Assembly: GCF_021184025.1 (NCBI RefSeq)
Contig: NZ_CP036537.1
Location: 5,361,001-5,425,000, forward strand
Length of the DNA stretch: 64,000 bases
Source of the DNA: Rhodopseudomonas boonkerdii
GTDB taxonomy: Bacteria > Pseudomonadota > Alphaproteobacteria > Rhizobiales > Xanthobacteraceae
Direction: 5' to 3'
Both the position numbers and the translations under genes were made by a program. The notes under the pieces were generated by a model. The model saw nothing but the letters and a program-made list of their open reading frames with translations. It was not told where the DNA came from and did no database searches. The first letter of the stretch is position 1. Each line of letters begins with the position of its first letter. Below, in pieces: positions 52,667 through 61,392 of this stretch.

Positions 52667-53269
52667 ATGATCGATCTTCGCCGCCTGCTCGGGCTCACTC
52701 TCATCGCTGCAGCCGGACTAGCATTGTCGATCACGCAAGGTCGCGCGCAGATGCAGCGTCCCGATGTCGGCGACGAGCCCGGCCTGATCGCCGACGATTC
52801 CATCGAACTGCCGCCCGAGTATCAGAAGCAGATGGTGCTCTACCGCACCACCGAACCGCCGGGCACCATCATCATCTCCACCGCCGAGCGCTATCTCTAT
52901 CTGGTGCAGGGCAATGGCCGCGCGCTGCGCTACGGCATCGGCGTCGGCCGCGACGGTTTCCAGTGGCAGGGCCTCGTGAAGATCTCGCGCAAGGCCGAAT
53001 GGCCGGACTGGACGCCGCCCGCGGAAATGATCCAGCGCCAGCCTTATCTGCCGCGTTTCATGGCCGGCGGCCCCGGCAATCCCATGGGCGCCCGCGCGCT
53101 CTATCTCGGCGCCACTGTCTATCGCATCCACGGCACCAACCGGCCCGACACCATCGGCACCGCCGTTTCGTCCGGCTGCTTCCGTCTCGTCAATGCCGAT
53201 GTCAGCGATCTCTATGAGCGCGTGCCCGTCGGCACCAAGGTCGTGATCCGGCAGAAGCCCGAAATCTGA
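52667..53269 (+). CDS. L,D-transpeptidase (YkuD)
   Basis: A 200-aa exported enzyme. A signal peptide (LLGLTLIAAAGLALSITQG) precedes a YkuD domain with the catalytic motif HGTNRPDTIGTAVSSGCFRL. It forms 3-3 crosslinks in peptidoglycan or attaches lipoproteins. GGGAG lies 8 bp before the ATG at 52667; upstream Met codons would spoil the signal peptide. Confidence 0.9.
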   Translation: MIDLRRLLGLTLIAAAGLALSITQGRAQMQRPDVGDEPGLIADDSIELPPEYQKQMVLYRTTEPPGTIIISTAERYLYLVQGNGRALRYGIGVGRDGFQWQGLVKISRKAEWPDWTPPAEMIQRQPYLPRFMAGGPGNPMGARALYLGATVYRIHGTNRPDTIGTAVSSGCFRLVNADVSDLYERVPVGTKVVIRQKPEI

Positions 53270-53332
53270 GGTGGCGTTCGCCACGACGACTCTCTGCATC
53301 ACATAACGCCATCAATCGGGGGCTGAATTCTC

Positions 53333-54379
53333 ATGGCGATGAAGCGCACTTTCGTGACCGGCCTTGCCATCGGCCTCGCGGTCGCCACCGCCGTGGCCGC
53401 CGCCGCCATCACCTATGAACGCTACGACACCAAGACGCTGAAGCGCACCATCAAGCGCGACGCCGTGCTGTGCGGCGTCAATCAGGGTCTGCCGGGCTTC
53501 TCGGCGCCGGATGCGCAGGGCAACTGGAGCGGGTTCGACGTCGATTTCTGCCGCGCCGTCGCCGCCGCCATCTTCGACGATCCGAAGAAGGTGAAGTTCG
53601 TCGGCCTCGATGCCAGTGAGCGTTTCAAGGAATTACAAAGCCGCAAGATCGACATCCTCGCCCGCAACACCACCTGGAGCATGTCGCGCGAAAGCAATCT
53701 GGCGCTCTATTTCCCCGCTGTCTCCTATTATGACGGCCAGAGCTTCATGGTGCCCAAAACGCGCAACATCGACTCCGCGCTCGAGCTCGACGGCAGCAAG
53801 GTCTGTGTTCAGGACGGCACCACAACCGTGCTGAATGCAGCGGACTATTTCCGCGCCAACAACATGAAATATACGGAAGTGAAGCTCCCGAAGCTCGATG
53901 ACGTGCTGAAGGCCTACAACTCCGGCCAGTGCGATACCTTTACTGCGGACGCCTCGCAGCTCTACGCGTTGCGCCTGACGCTGGCGAAGCCGGACGATCA
54001 CGTCATACTGCCCGATGTCATCTCGAAAGAACCGCTGGCACCGGTCGTCCGCCAGCGCGACGATGACTGGATGATGATCGTGAAATGGACGCTCTATGCG
54101 ATGATCAATGCCGAGGAACTCGGCATCACCTCCAAGAATATCGACGAGGCGCTGAAATCGAAGAAGCCCGACGTGATGCGGCTGGTCGGCACCGAGGGTG
54201 CCTATGGCGAGGATCTCGGCCTGTCAAAGGACTGGGCCGCGCGCATCATCCGCCATGTCGGCAATTACGGCGAAGTCTATGAGCGCAATGTCGGCGACGG
54301 TTCGAAGCTGAAGATCCCGCGCGGCCTGAACCAGATCTGGAGCGCCGGCGGCATTCAATACGCGCCGCCGATTCGCTAA
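53333..54379 (+). CDS. Amino-acid ABC transporter binding protein (AapJ-like)
   Basis: A 348-aa family 3 solute-binding protein: signal-like N-terminus (about 1-25), then LCGVNQGLPGFSAPDAQGNW, SGFDVDFCRAVAAAIFDD and RKIDILARNTTWSMSRE, typical of AapJ/BztA general L-amino-acid binding proteins. No permease genes lie adjacent. It is on its own strand unit after the L,D-transpeptidase gene. Confidence 0.9.
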   Translation: MAMKRTFVTGLAIGLAVATAVAAAAITYERYDTKTLKRTIKRDAVLCGVNQGLPGFSAPDAQGNWSGFDVDFCRAVAAAIFDDPKKVKFVGLDASERFKELQSRKIDILARNTTWSMSRESNLALYFPAVSYYDGQSFMVPKTRNIDSALELDGSKVCVQDGTTTVLNAADYFRANNMKYTEVKLPKLDDVLKAYNSGQCDTFTADASQLYALRLTLAKPDDHVILPDVISKEPLAPVVRQRDDDWMMIVKWTLYAMINAEELGITSKNIDEALKSKKPDVMRLVGTEGAYGEDLGLSKDWAARIIRHVGNYGEVYERNVGDGSKLKIPRGLNQIWSAGGIQYAPPIR

Positions 54380-54400
54380 CCAACACTCCTCACTGTCCAC

Positions 54401-54502
54401 TGTCATCGCCCGGCTTGACCGGGCGATCCAGTAGACACTGACTTTTGAAATAGAATACTGCGCCTGTGTTTACTGGATCACCCGCTTTCGCGGGTGATGA
54501 CA
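54401..54502. repeat. Paired palindromic repeat element
   Basis: Two inverted copies, 54401-54433 and 54471-54502, each start or end with TGTCATC and contain their own small palindrome (CCCG...CGGG) next to GATCCAGTA. They lie in the gap between convergent genes. The structure resembles REP/BIME-like elements of this bacterial family and may also terminate transcription in both directions. Confidence 0.65.
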
Positions 54503-54530
54503 GGCGGAGGCGGAACGACCTACATTCCCC

Positions 54531-55667
54531 TCAATACTTCTTCAGCTTCGCTAACTGATCCGCGTGATAGTTGCTGTCGCCCAGCAGCTCCTGGCACACC
54601 CGTGCGCGCTTCATGAACAGGCCGATGTCGAACTGGTCGGTCATGCCCATGCCGCCGTGCATCTGCACGCCCTCCTGCACCGCCAGCGTCGCCGTGGTGC
54701 CGGCCTTCGCCTTGGCGACGGCCACCGCAGCCGCTGCGTTCGGGGCCTCAGCGTCGAGCAACTGCAACGCCTTCATCGCGGCGGCGCGCGTCACTTCGAT
54801 CTCCGTATAGAGATGCGCGGCGCGGTGTTGCAGCGCCTGGAACTCACCGATCAGCTTACCGAACTGCTTGCGTTCTTTCAGATAGGTCACCGTACGGCCG
54901 AATACCTCGTCCGACAGCCCCACCATCTCCGCCGCAGCAGCAGCCCGGCCGATATTCAGCACGCGGTCGAGCAGCGCACCGCCCTGGTCGACTTCGCCGA
55001 GCACGCTGTCGGCATCGACAGCGACATTGTCGAATGCGACTCGCGCCGCGTTATGCGCATCGACCATGACTGTGCGCTCGATGGTGATACCTGTCGCCTT
55101 GGGATCGACGGCGAACAATGTCAGCCCTTCGCGCTCGCCCGGCGTACCGCCGCTGCGCGCGGCGACAATCAGGAGATCGGCCACATGACCGTCGACCACG
55201 AAAGCCTTGTCGCCGCTGAGTTTGAAACCGTTGCCGGCGCGCTCCGCCTTCATCGCGATGTGGTGCGGACGATGCTTGTTGCCTTCATCCACGGCCAGCG
55301 CGGCGAGCAGCGAACCGTCGACGATCTTCGGCAGCCAGGCCGCCTGTTGTGCCTCGCTGCCGCCGCGCAGCGCAGTAACCGATAGCACCGAGGTGGCAAA
55401 GAACGGCGACGGCATCAGCGTGCGCCCGATCTCCTCCATGATGACACCGGCCTCGACGGCTCCAAGCCCGCTGCCGCCATGGGCTTCCGGCACCAGGAGA
55501 CCGGCAAAGCCCATTTCGGCAAAGGTCTTCCAATGATCGCGTGAGAAGCCGGTCGCGTCCTTGCTGTCGCGCAGCTGCCGGAAATGGGCGATCGGCGCCT
55601 TGTCGCCGATGAAGCCGCGCGCGGAGTCGCGGAGCATGGTCTGTTCTTCGTTGAGGAGGAGAGGCAT
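54531..55667 (-). CDS. Acyl-CoA dehydrogenase, subunit-like
   Basis: A 378-aa FAD-dependent acyl-CoA dehydrogenase. N-terminal EEQTMLRDSARGFIGDKAPI, a middle region with LSGDKAFVVDGHVADLLIV and a C-terminal QMHGGMGMTDQFDIGLFMKR. It lies downstream of a second, different member on the same strand. Such adjacent pairs often form heterotetramers in steroid or side-chain degradation. The usual catalytic Glu is not obvious here, which would fit the non-catalytic partner of a pair. Confidence 0.85.
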   Translation of the reverse strand: MPLLLNEEQTMLRDSARGFIGDKAPIAHFRQLRDSKDATGFSRDHWKTFAEMGFAGLLVPEAHGGSGLGAVEAGVIMEEIGRTLMPSPFFATSVLSVTALRGGSEAQQAAWLPKIVDGSLLAALAVDEGNKHRPHHIAMKAERAGNGFKLSGDKAFVVDGHVADLLIVAARSGGTPGEREGLTLFAVDPKATGITIERTVMVDAHNAARVAFDNVAVDADSVLGEVDQGGALLDRVLNIGRAAAAAEMVGLSDEVFGRTVTYLKERKQFGKLIGEFQALQHRAAHLYTEIEVTRAAAMKALQLLDAEAPNAAAAVAVAKAKAGTTATLAVQEGVQMHGGMGMTDQFDIGLFMKRARVCQELLGDSNYHADQLAKLKKY

Positions 55668-55700
55668 GGGATGATCCGATTTCGGTTGTTCTCATTCAGT

Positions 55701-55805
55701 CCCTCATGGTGAGGAGCGCGCCACTTGCGCGCGTCTCGAACCATGAGATGTGGAGTTCCATCGCCATCCTTCGAGACGCCGCTGCGCGACTCCTCAGGAT
55801 GAGGG
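55701..55805. repeat. REP-like palindromic element between dehydrogenase genes
   Basis: It begins CCCTCATGGTGAGGAG and ends CTCCTCAGGATGAGGG, with GTCTCGAACCATGAGA and ATCCTTCGAGACGCCGCTGC inside. A close copy is at 58553-58661. This is a dispersed element type of Bradyrhizobiaceae. Confidence 0.7.
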
Positions 55806-55821
55806 CGGAGTGGAGGCCAAG

Positions 55822-57006
55822 CTACGCCCCCGGCAAATCCAGGATGCGCTTGGCGACGATCCCCAGCATCACTTCGCTGGTGCCGCCTTCGATGGAATTC
55901 GCTTTGGTGCGCAGCCACGCACGTGGTCTGGCGCCTTCATGCGACCGCGGGCTCTCCCACTCCAGCGCGCCGATGCCGCCGGCCGACATCAGAATTTCAT
56001 AGCGACGTTTGTTGAGTTCGGTGCCATAATATTTCATCGCCGATGAAAACGCCGGATGCCCCTGCCCGGCCTTGGCGAGATCGACCGCGCGCTCGGCTGC
56101 GCAGGCGAGAGCCGCCTCGTCCACCTCGAAACTCGCGATCTGCCCGCGCAGCATCGCATCGTCGAGCCGTCCTTGCGCATCCACACCGACCGAATCTGCC
56201 GCGATCTGGCCGAGCGGACGGCCGACGCCGCGCTCGCCCATCCCGGAAATCATCGCGCGCTCATGCTGCAGCAGATACTTGGCGACATCCCAGCCGCGAT
56301 TGACGGTGCCGACCACATGGGATTTCGGCACCCGGACATTGTCGAAGAATGTCTCGCAGAACGGTGATTTGCCGGAGATCAACAGGATCGGCTTGGTGGA
56401 GACGCCCGGCGAGGTCATGTCGAACAGAATGAAGCTGATGCCGTCATGTTTCTTCGCCGCGGGATCGGTGCGCACGAGGCAGAAGATCCAGTCGGCATAA
56501 TTGGCGTAGGACGTCCAGATCTTCTGGCCGTTGATGACGTAGTGATCGCCGTCGCTCTCCGCGCGGGTCTGCAGCGAGGCGAGATCGGAGCCGGCATTGG
56601 GCTCGGAATAGCCCTGGCACCAGCGGATCAGACCGGCCGCGATCTTGGGCAGATGCTCTTTCTTCTGCTCGTCGTTGCCATATTTCAAAAGCGCCGGCCC
56701 GAGCATCCAGATGCCGAAGCTCGACAGCGGTGGCCGTGCGCCGATCCGCGCCATCTCTTCACGCAGGATTTTCGCCTCGGCGCCATCGAGACCGCCGCCG
56801 CCATATTGTTTCGGCCAGTCCGGCACGGTCCAGCCCTTGTCGCGCATACGTTCGAACCAGAGGCGCTGCGGCTCCGATGCGAATTTCGTATTACGTCCGC
56901 CCCAGAACACATCCTCGTCAGCCGTCACCGGTTTGCGCATTTCCGGCGGGCAGTTGGCCTCCAGCCAGGCGCGGGTGTCGCTGCGGAATTGATCGAGATC
57001 CGACAT
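55822..57006 (-). CDS. Acyl-CoA dehydrogenase
   Basis: A 394-aa enzyme with QGYSEPNAGSDLASLQTRAE (FAD/substrate region), GQKIWTSYANYADWIFCLVR, and the C-terminal SIEGGTSEVMLGIVAKRILD. It oxidises an acyl-CoA to the enoyl-CoA. The start is Met 57006; the longer open frame is not conserved. A 154-bp gap with a repeat element separates it from the second dehydrogenase gene. Confidence 0.9.
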   Translation of the reverse strand: MSDLDQFRSDTRAWLEANCPPEMRKPVTADEDVFWGGRNTKFASEPQRLWFERMRDKGWTVPDWPKQYGGGGLDGAEAKILREEMARIGARPPLSSFGIWMLGPALLKYGNDEQKKEHLPKIAAGLIRWCQGYSEPNAGSDLASLQTRAESDGDHYVINGQKIWTSYANYADWIFCLVRTDPAAKKHDGISFILFDMTSPGVSTKPILLISGKSPFCETFFDNVRVPKSHVVGTVNRGWDVAKYLLQHERAMISGMGERGVGRPLGQIAADSVGVDAQGRLDDAMLRGQIASFEVDEAALACAAERAVDLAKAGQGHPAFSSAMKYYGTELNKRRYEILMSAGGIGALEWESPRSHEGARPRAWLRTKANSIEGGTSEVMLGIVAKRILDLPGA

Positions 57007-57182
57007 CGGGTGTTTCCTGTTGTTTGTGGGCAGACGCACCGCATCCGCCATTGTTGTCGCGCGAAGCTTACCCGGCGGATCGTGGAATTCAATGCCCTGT
57101 CGCGCCGCACGAAGACGCGCTAGCCTTGGCATTCCAGCGTTTCGCCGGACGACAAACGAACAAGAACACACGAGGAAATCCC

Positions 57183-57728
57183 ATGCGCCTGAAACTTCTT
57201 TCGCCTGGCGAAATGAGCGTCGATCAGAAGGCGATTTATGACGAGTCCATTGCCAGCAAACGCGGCAAGCCGCCGGAGCCGATGATGGCCTGGCTTGCCA
57301 GCCCCGAGATGGCGCGTCACGCCACGCGGCTCGGCGCTTTCCTGCGCTACGACACATCGCTCTCTGCGGCGCATGCGGAGTTGGCGATTCTCGTCACAGC
57401 CCGGCATTGGACGGCGCATTTCGAATGGTACGCGCACAAAAAGTTCGCGCTCGCCGGCGGCCTCGACCCGGCCATCATCGAGGACATCAAGAATCGCCGT
57501 ACGCCAACTTTCACCGAAACGAAGGAGCGCGTGATCTATGATGTAGCCAAATCGCTGCATGAAGCGCAGGGACTATCGCAGCCGCTGTATGACGAGGCTG
57601 TCGACGTGCTCGGCGCCAAGGCACTTGTCGAGATCATCGGCCTGTGCGGTTACTACACGATGGTCTCGATGACGCTGAACACCTATCAGTTCGGCCTGCC
57701 GGACGGGCAGGTGTCGGAGCTCTTGTAA
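57183..57728 (+). CDS. Carboxymuconolactone decarboxylase-like protein
   Basis: A 181-aa all-helical protein of the CMD/AhpD superfamily. It has AHAELAILVTARHWTAHFEW and VEIIGLCGYYTMVSMTLNTY. The AhpD CxxC redox pair is absent, so peroxidase activity is unlikely; a lyase or binding role in ring or acyl degradation is possible. It is divergent from the dehydrogenase genes and may share their promoter region. Confidence 0.85.
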   Translation: MRLKLLSPGEMSVDQKAIYDESIASKRGKPPEPMMAWLASPEMARHATRLGAFLRYDTSLSAAHAELAILVTARHWTAHFEWYAHKKFALAGGLDPAIIEDIKNRRTPTFTETKERVIYDVAKSLHEAQGLSQPLYDEAVDVLGAKALVEIIGLCGYYTMVSMTLNTYQFGLPDGQVSELL

Positions 57729-57737
57729 CGCTCGACC

Positions 57738-57825
57738 GTAGGGCGGATGAGCGAAGCGTAATCCGCCGGCCGAGTTCATGGTGGAAACTCCGCGGCGGAT
57801 TACGCCTTCGGCTCATCCGCCCTAC
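57738..57825. repeat. Long hairpin repeat (GTAGGGCGGATGAGC type)
   Basis: The arm starting GTAGGGCGGATGAGCGAAGC at 57738 pairs with its near-complement ending GCTCATCCGCCCTAC at 57825. It starts 10 bp after a stop codon and may act as terminator. A partial copy lies near 58695-58735. Confidence 0.7.
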
Positions 57826-57931
57826 GGCAGTGAGCTTTTTAGAAACGATGGGTTTCGCGAAGACGCTCTACCCATCCTACAGCACCGTGCCTAAATCCTC
57901 CTGATCGCATCATCACATCAGGAGCCTCGTC

Positions 57932-58429
57932 ATGCCCACCGCCAACCCGCCGATTCCCGCTGGTACGCGGATCGGGCATGTCCATCTCAAGGTCGCCGAT
58001 CTCGATCGGGCACTCGGCTTCTATCGGGATGTACTCGGCTTCCAGGTCAAGCAACGCTATGGCGACCAGGCGGTGTTCATTGCTGCCGGCGACTATCACC
58101 ATCATATCGGACTCAACACCTGGGAGAGCAAAGGCGGCCATCCGCCTGCGCCCGGCACCACCGGCCTCTTCCACACCGCTATCCTCTATCCGACCCGGGC
58201 CGCCCTCGCCGATGCCTTGCATCGGGTGCGCGCCGCCGGCATCCCGCTGGACGGCGCCAGCGATCACGGTGTCAGCGAGGCGCTGTATCTGCGCGACCCC
58301 GACCAGAACGGCGTGGAGCTCTACTGGGACCGTCCGGAAAGCGAGTGGCCGCGCGACGCGAATGGCGAGATTGCGATGTTCACGAAGCGATTGGATGTGG
58401 AAGACTTGTTGAAGGCGAGAGAAGTCTGA
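57932..58429 (+). CDS. VOC-family (glyoxalase/dioxygenase-like) protein
   Basis: A 165-aa protein with two beta-alpha-beta-beta-beta halves. The first has IGHVHLKVADLDRALGFYRD, the second GLFHTAILYP and GVELYWDRPESEW. The metal-site residues His (HVHL), His (FHTAI) and Glu (VELYW) are visible, as in glyoxalase I and extradiol dioxygenases. It follows the CMD-like gene on the same strand; the substrate is unknown. Confidence 0.85.
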   Translation: MPTANPPIPAGTRIGHVHLKVADLDRALGFYRDVLGFQVKQRYGDQAVFIAAGDYHHHIGLNTWESKGGHPPAPGTTGLFHTAILYPTRAALADALHRVRAAGIPLDGASDHGVSEALYLRDPDQNGVELYWDRPESEWPRDANGEIAMFTKRLDVEDLLKAREV

Positions 58430-58529
58430 CCTCCACTCCGCCCTCATCCTGAGTGTCTGACTGGAAACGCGGTCCGTAGTTTGGCGCTGCTGGTTGCCTA
58501 GGCGGGACGCAACACACTCTGTCCCTCCC

Positions 58530-58661
58530 GCCTGAACGCAGTTGCGTTCAGGCTGAGGTGAGGAGGCGCGTAGCGCCGTCTCGAACCATGAGATGGCTTG
58601 GCTCGAAGCCTTTTCGGCCATCCTTCGAGACGCCGCTGCGCGGCTCCTCAGGATGAGGGAC
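58530..58661. repeat. REP-like element with an adjoining hairpin
   Basis: A 24-bp hairpin (GCCTGAACGCA-GT-TGCGTTCAGGC, 58530-58553) is followed by a close copy of the element at 55701-55805. The whole 58430-58718 gap is repeat-rich and holds no gene. Confidence 0.65.
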
Positions 58662-58718
58662 GGAGAATCGAGATCCTGAGAGTCTCCACCGCGAAGTTGG
58701 CCGGCGGATTAAGCTTCA

Positions 58719-59942
58719 TTAATCCGCTCTACGGCCGCGAATCATGATCATCATAGCTGCAATCACCTGCAGTGCCATGCAGCTATAGAACGGCACACTG
58801 TAGCTGCCCGAAATATCCCTCAGCCAGCCGACAATGCCCGGCCCGAATGCGTAGGTGACCTGCGTCACCGAAGTGATCAGGCTCACCAGCACGCCGAAAG
58901 CGCGTGGATCGAATTCGCGCTGCACGATCAACGCCGGCAGTGTGATCAGATTCCCCACCGAGAATCCAAACAAGGCGCAGGCGACAAACACCAGCGGCGC
59001 GCTCTGCGTATTGACGACGATGGCCAGCGCCACCGCCTGGCTGAGAAAGGACAAGGCCGACGCCAGCCGCTGATTGAGCCGATCGATCACCGTCGAGAAC
59101 AGCACGCGGCCGACGACGGCCATGATGGTCATTAACGAGACTGCCGCGGCCGCGCGCTCGCGGCCGATCACCGGATCCAGAAACGAGATCAGGTGCACGA
59201 TGAATCCGACCTGCGCAAACAGTCCCAACGCGAAAGCGATGGTCACCGTGAGGAACGCCACATTACGCATCGCCTCGGCACGAAAACGCGTCGATGACGG
59301 CGTGTTGGCCGCCGCCACATGGCCAACGCCGGCGCGATGCGGCGGATGGCCGACAAACAGCAGGATCACCGGCACCAGCAGCAGCAACATCGCCGCGACG
59401 GCCGCCACCGTGGCGCCGGCGAAGCCGAACGCATTGCTCGCCGCCACCATCAATGGCACGCCGACGATGCCACCAAAACTCGCGCCGTTGAGCGCGAGGC
59501 TGATCGCCATGCCGCGCTTCTTGTCGAACCACAGGCCAAGCGTGTTGGTGATGGCACCGAGGCTGGTGCCGGCCCAGCCGAAGGCGAGCAGAACGTTCAC
59601 TGCATAGAGCTGCCAGGGCGCCGTGATCTGGCCGAGCAGGATCGTGGCAACGCTGAGCATGCCGACGCCGGCAAGCAGCGTGTTGCGCGGCCCGAGCATC
59701 CGCATCGCCTCGCTGACAAAGGCAACCATCAGGGCGCCGACGAGATAGAAGAAGGTCGTCGCCGTCGCGATGATCGAGGCTGGCCAACCGTGTACGCGCT
59801 GAAGTTCCGCGAGATAGACGCTTTGTCCATAGAAGCCGAGCGCCCATCCGAAAGTGGCAAGCACGAAGCAAACACCTACGATCCGCCAGCCCTCATAACG
59901 AATCGAAGTTTCGCCGTCTGTCCCGTGTGAAGTTGCGTCCAT
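58719..59942 (-). CDS. MFS transporter, oxalate/monocarboxylate-like
   Basis: A 407-aa, 12-TM carrier: WRIVGVCFVLATFGWALGFYG at TM1, FVSEAMRMLGPRN between TM2 and TM3, AFGWAGTSLGAITNTLGLWF, and KKRGMAISLALNGASFGG. The pattern fits the OFA/monocarboxylate porter branch. The substrate may belong to the nearby acyl-CoA or ring pathway. The start Met 59942 follows an unconserved longer frame. Confidence 0.8.
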   Translation of the reverse strand: MDATSHGTDGETSIRYEGWRIVGVCFVLATFGWALGFYGQSVYLAELQRVHGWPASIIATATTFFYLVGALMVAFVSEAMRMLGPRNTLLAGVGMLSVATILLGQITAPWQLYAVNVLLAFGWAGTSLGAITNTLGLWFDKKRGMAISLALNGASFGGIVGVPLMVAASNAFGFAGATVAAVAAMLLLLVPVILLFVGHPPHRAGVGHVAAANTPSSTRFRAEAMRNVAFLTVTIAFALGLFAQVGFIVHLISFLDPVIGRERAAAAVSLMTIMAVVGRVLFSTVIDRLNQRLASALSFLSQAVALAIVVNTQSAPLVFVACALFGFSVGNLITLPALIVQREFDPRAFGVLVSLITSVTQVTYAFGPGIVGWLRDISGSYSVPFYSCMALQVIAAMMIMIRGRRAD

Positions 59943-60159
59943 TCCGGATCTGCTTTCGTTACGTTTCCTCAGCACATGCTGCTCTGCGACAACACGCCGC
60001 GTGAGATGTAGCACCGTTCCACGCATTAACCACCCGTTTTACCGGGAAAATCCTGCATTCCTTAGCTTCGCGGCCAAGCCATCCGGTCGATCACGTTCTT
60101 GGCAGGTGAACTCGGCGACGCCATATGCTAGGGACATTGCAGATGGAGGATTTGAAACC

Positions 60160-60714
60160 GTGAACGCTCTTGCTGAAGTGACCGAACAGACCGACCGCTC
60201 GCTCCTGATCGTTGAGGACGACAAGCCGTTTCTGGAACGCCTGTCACGCGCGATGGAGACACGCGGCTTTACCGTTACCTCCTGCGATACCGTCTCCGAC
60301 GGCCTTGCTCATATCGGCAAATCGGCGCCGGCTTTTGCCGTGGTCGATCTTCGCCTCGGCGACGGCAACGGCCTCGATGTCGTGTCCGCGTTGAAGCAGC
60401 AGCGCCCGGATGCGCGCGCCATCGTGCTCACCGGTTATGGCAACATCGCCACCGCTGTGACCGCCGTGAAGATGGGCGCCGTCGACTATCTGTCGAAGCC
60501 GGCCGATGCCGATGACGTCGTCAATGCACTGCTTGCAATCGACAGCGACAAGTCGGAACTGCCGAGCAATCCGATGTCGGCCGACCGCGTGCGCTGGGAA
60601 CATATCCAGCGCATCTATGAAATGTGCAACCGCAACGTCTCGGAAACCGCGCGCCGCCTGAACATGCATCGCCGCACCCTGCAGCGCATTCTCGCCAAGC
60701 GCGCCCCGCGGTAA
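60160..60714 (+). CDS. actR: Redox response regulator ActR/RegA
   Basis: A 184-aa regulator of the RegA/PrrA/ActR family. The receiver has SLLIVEDDKPFLERL and phospho-Asp in AFAVVDLRLGDGNG; the C-terminal Fis-type HTH is MCNRNVSETARRLNMHRRTL, almost invariant in the family. It controls redox, carbon and nitrogen metabolism. The GTG at 60160 behind GGAGGA gives the normal length. The partner kinase (RegB/ActS) is not next to it; an MFS gene is divergent. Confidence 0.9.
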   Translation: MNALAEVTEQTDRSLLIVEDDKPFLERLSRAMETRGFTVTSCDTVSDGLAHIGKSAPAFAVVDLRLGDGNGLDVVSALKQQRPDARAIVLTGYGNIATAVTAVKMGAVDYLSKPADADDVVNALLAIDSDKSELPSNPMSADRVRWEHIQRIYEMCNRNVSETARRLNMHRRTLQRILAKRAPR

Positions 60715-60727
60715 GCGCGCCTAACAG

Positions 60728-61222
60728 CTAGAGCTCATTCGGCAAGGCTGCATGACCTTGAGGGTCGTGCAGCCTGTTGAGTCTGTAGGCTGCCGTCATT
60801 GCGAAACGCAACATCATGGATTTGCGCGTCGCAGCCGCAAGCCTGTGTTCCGGCGCCTCGCATTGCACATGCGCGCCATAGGCATCCGCCACGATCAATC
60901 CGGTATCGGCAGGGAAAATCTCGCAGGGCAAATCCTGCGTGAAAGCAAAGAACAGCCGGTCGCAATGGGCGCGGTAATCCGGCCATTTCTGGTCGGCGCG
61001 CAAATCCTCCACCGATGATTTGATCTCGACGATCCAGATCTCGCCCTTCTCGTTCATCGCCACCAGATCCGCCCGCCGCCCCGAAGGCAGCGGCAGCTCG
61101 GCAACACACGAAAATCCGAGCGAGCGCAGCAGGCGCGCGGTTCCACGCGCGACAGCCAGCGCCGTTTCGGACTGACGGCGATCGAAAATCAGCGTCGGGG
61201 TTTGAACGGCGGTCGATTCCAT
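60728..61222 (-). CDS. mmcB: MmcB-family DNA repair nuclease
   Basis: A 164-aa protein with the PD-(D/E)XK-like core GRRADLVAMNEKGEIWIVEIKSS (Asp, Glu, Lys visible) followed by DLRADQKWPDYRAHCDRLFF. MmcB contributes to mitomycin-type damage repair in Caulobacter. It converges on actR with 13 bp between stops. Start Met 61222 is preferred; Met 61267 is also possible. Confidence 0.85.
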   Translation of the reverse strand: MESTAVQTPTLIFDRRQSETALAVARGTARLLRSLGFSCVAELPLPSGRRADLVAMNEKGEIWIVEIKSSVEDLRADQKWPDYRAHCDRLFFAFTQDLPCEIFPADTGLIVADAYGAHVQCEAPEHRLAAATRKSMMLRFAMTAAYRLNRLHDPQGHAALPNEL

Positions 61223-61392
61223 AGCGACGAACTTAGCCGATTTCGGCGGGAGCACCCAATACATCCCAACGAGGCCGGCCGCTGGAATGTCGCTGTGCTG
61301 CCTCCGTGTTGCCACACGCGACAAAACCGGCGCTGCCAATGACCGTGTCCATTCACCCGCGCGTGATCAAGCGAAAGAACCGGAGACAATCC

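Noticed and set aside
57738-57825. Riboswitch upstream of the VOC gene
   Set aside because: The hairpin is a dispersed repeat with a partial copy near 58,700 and has no riboswitch core.
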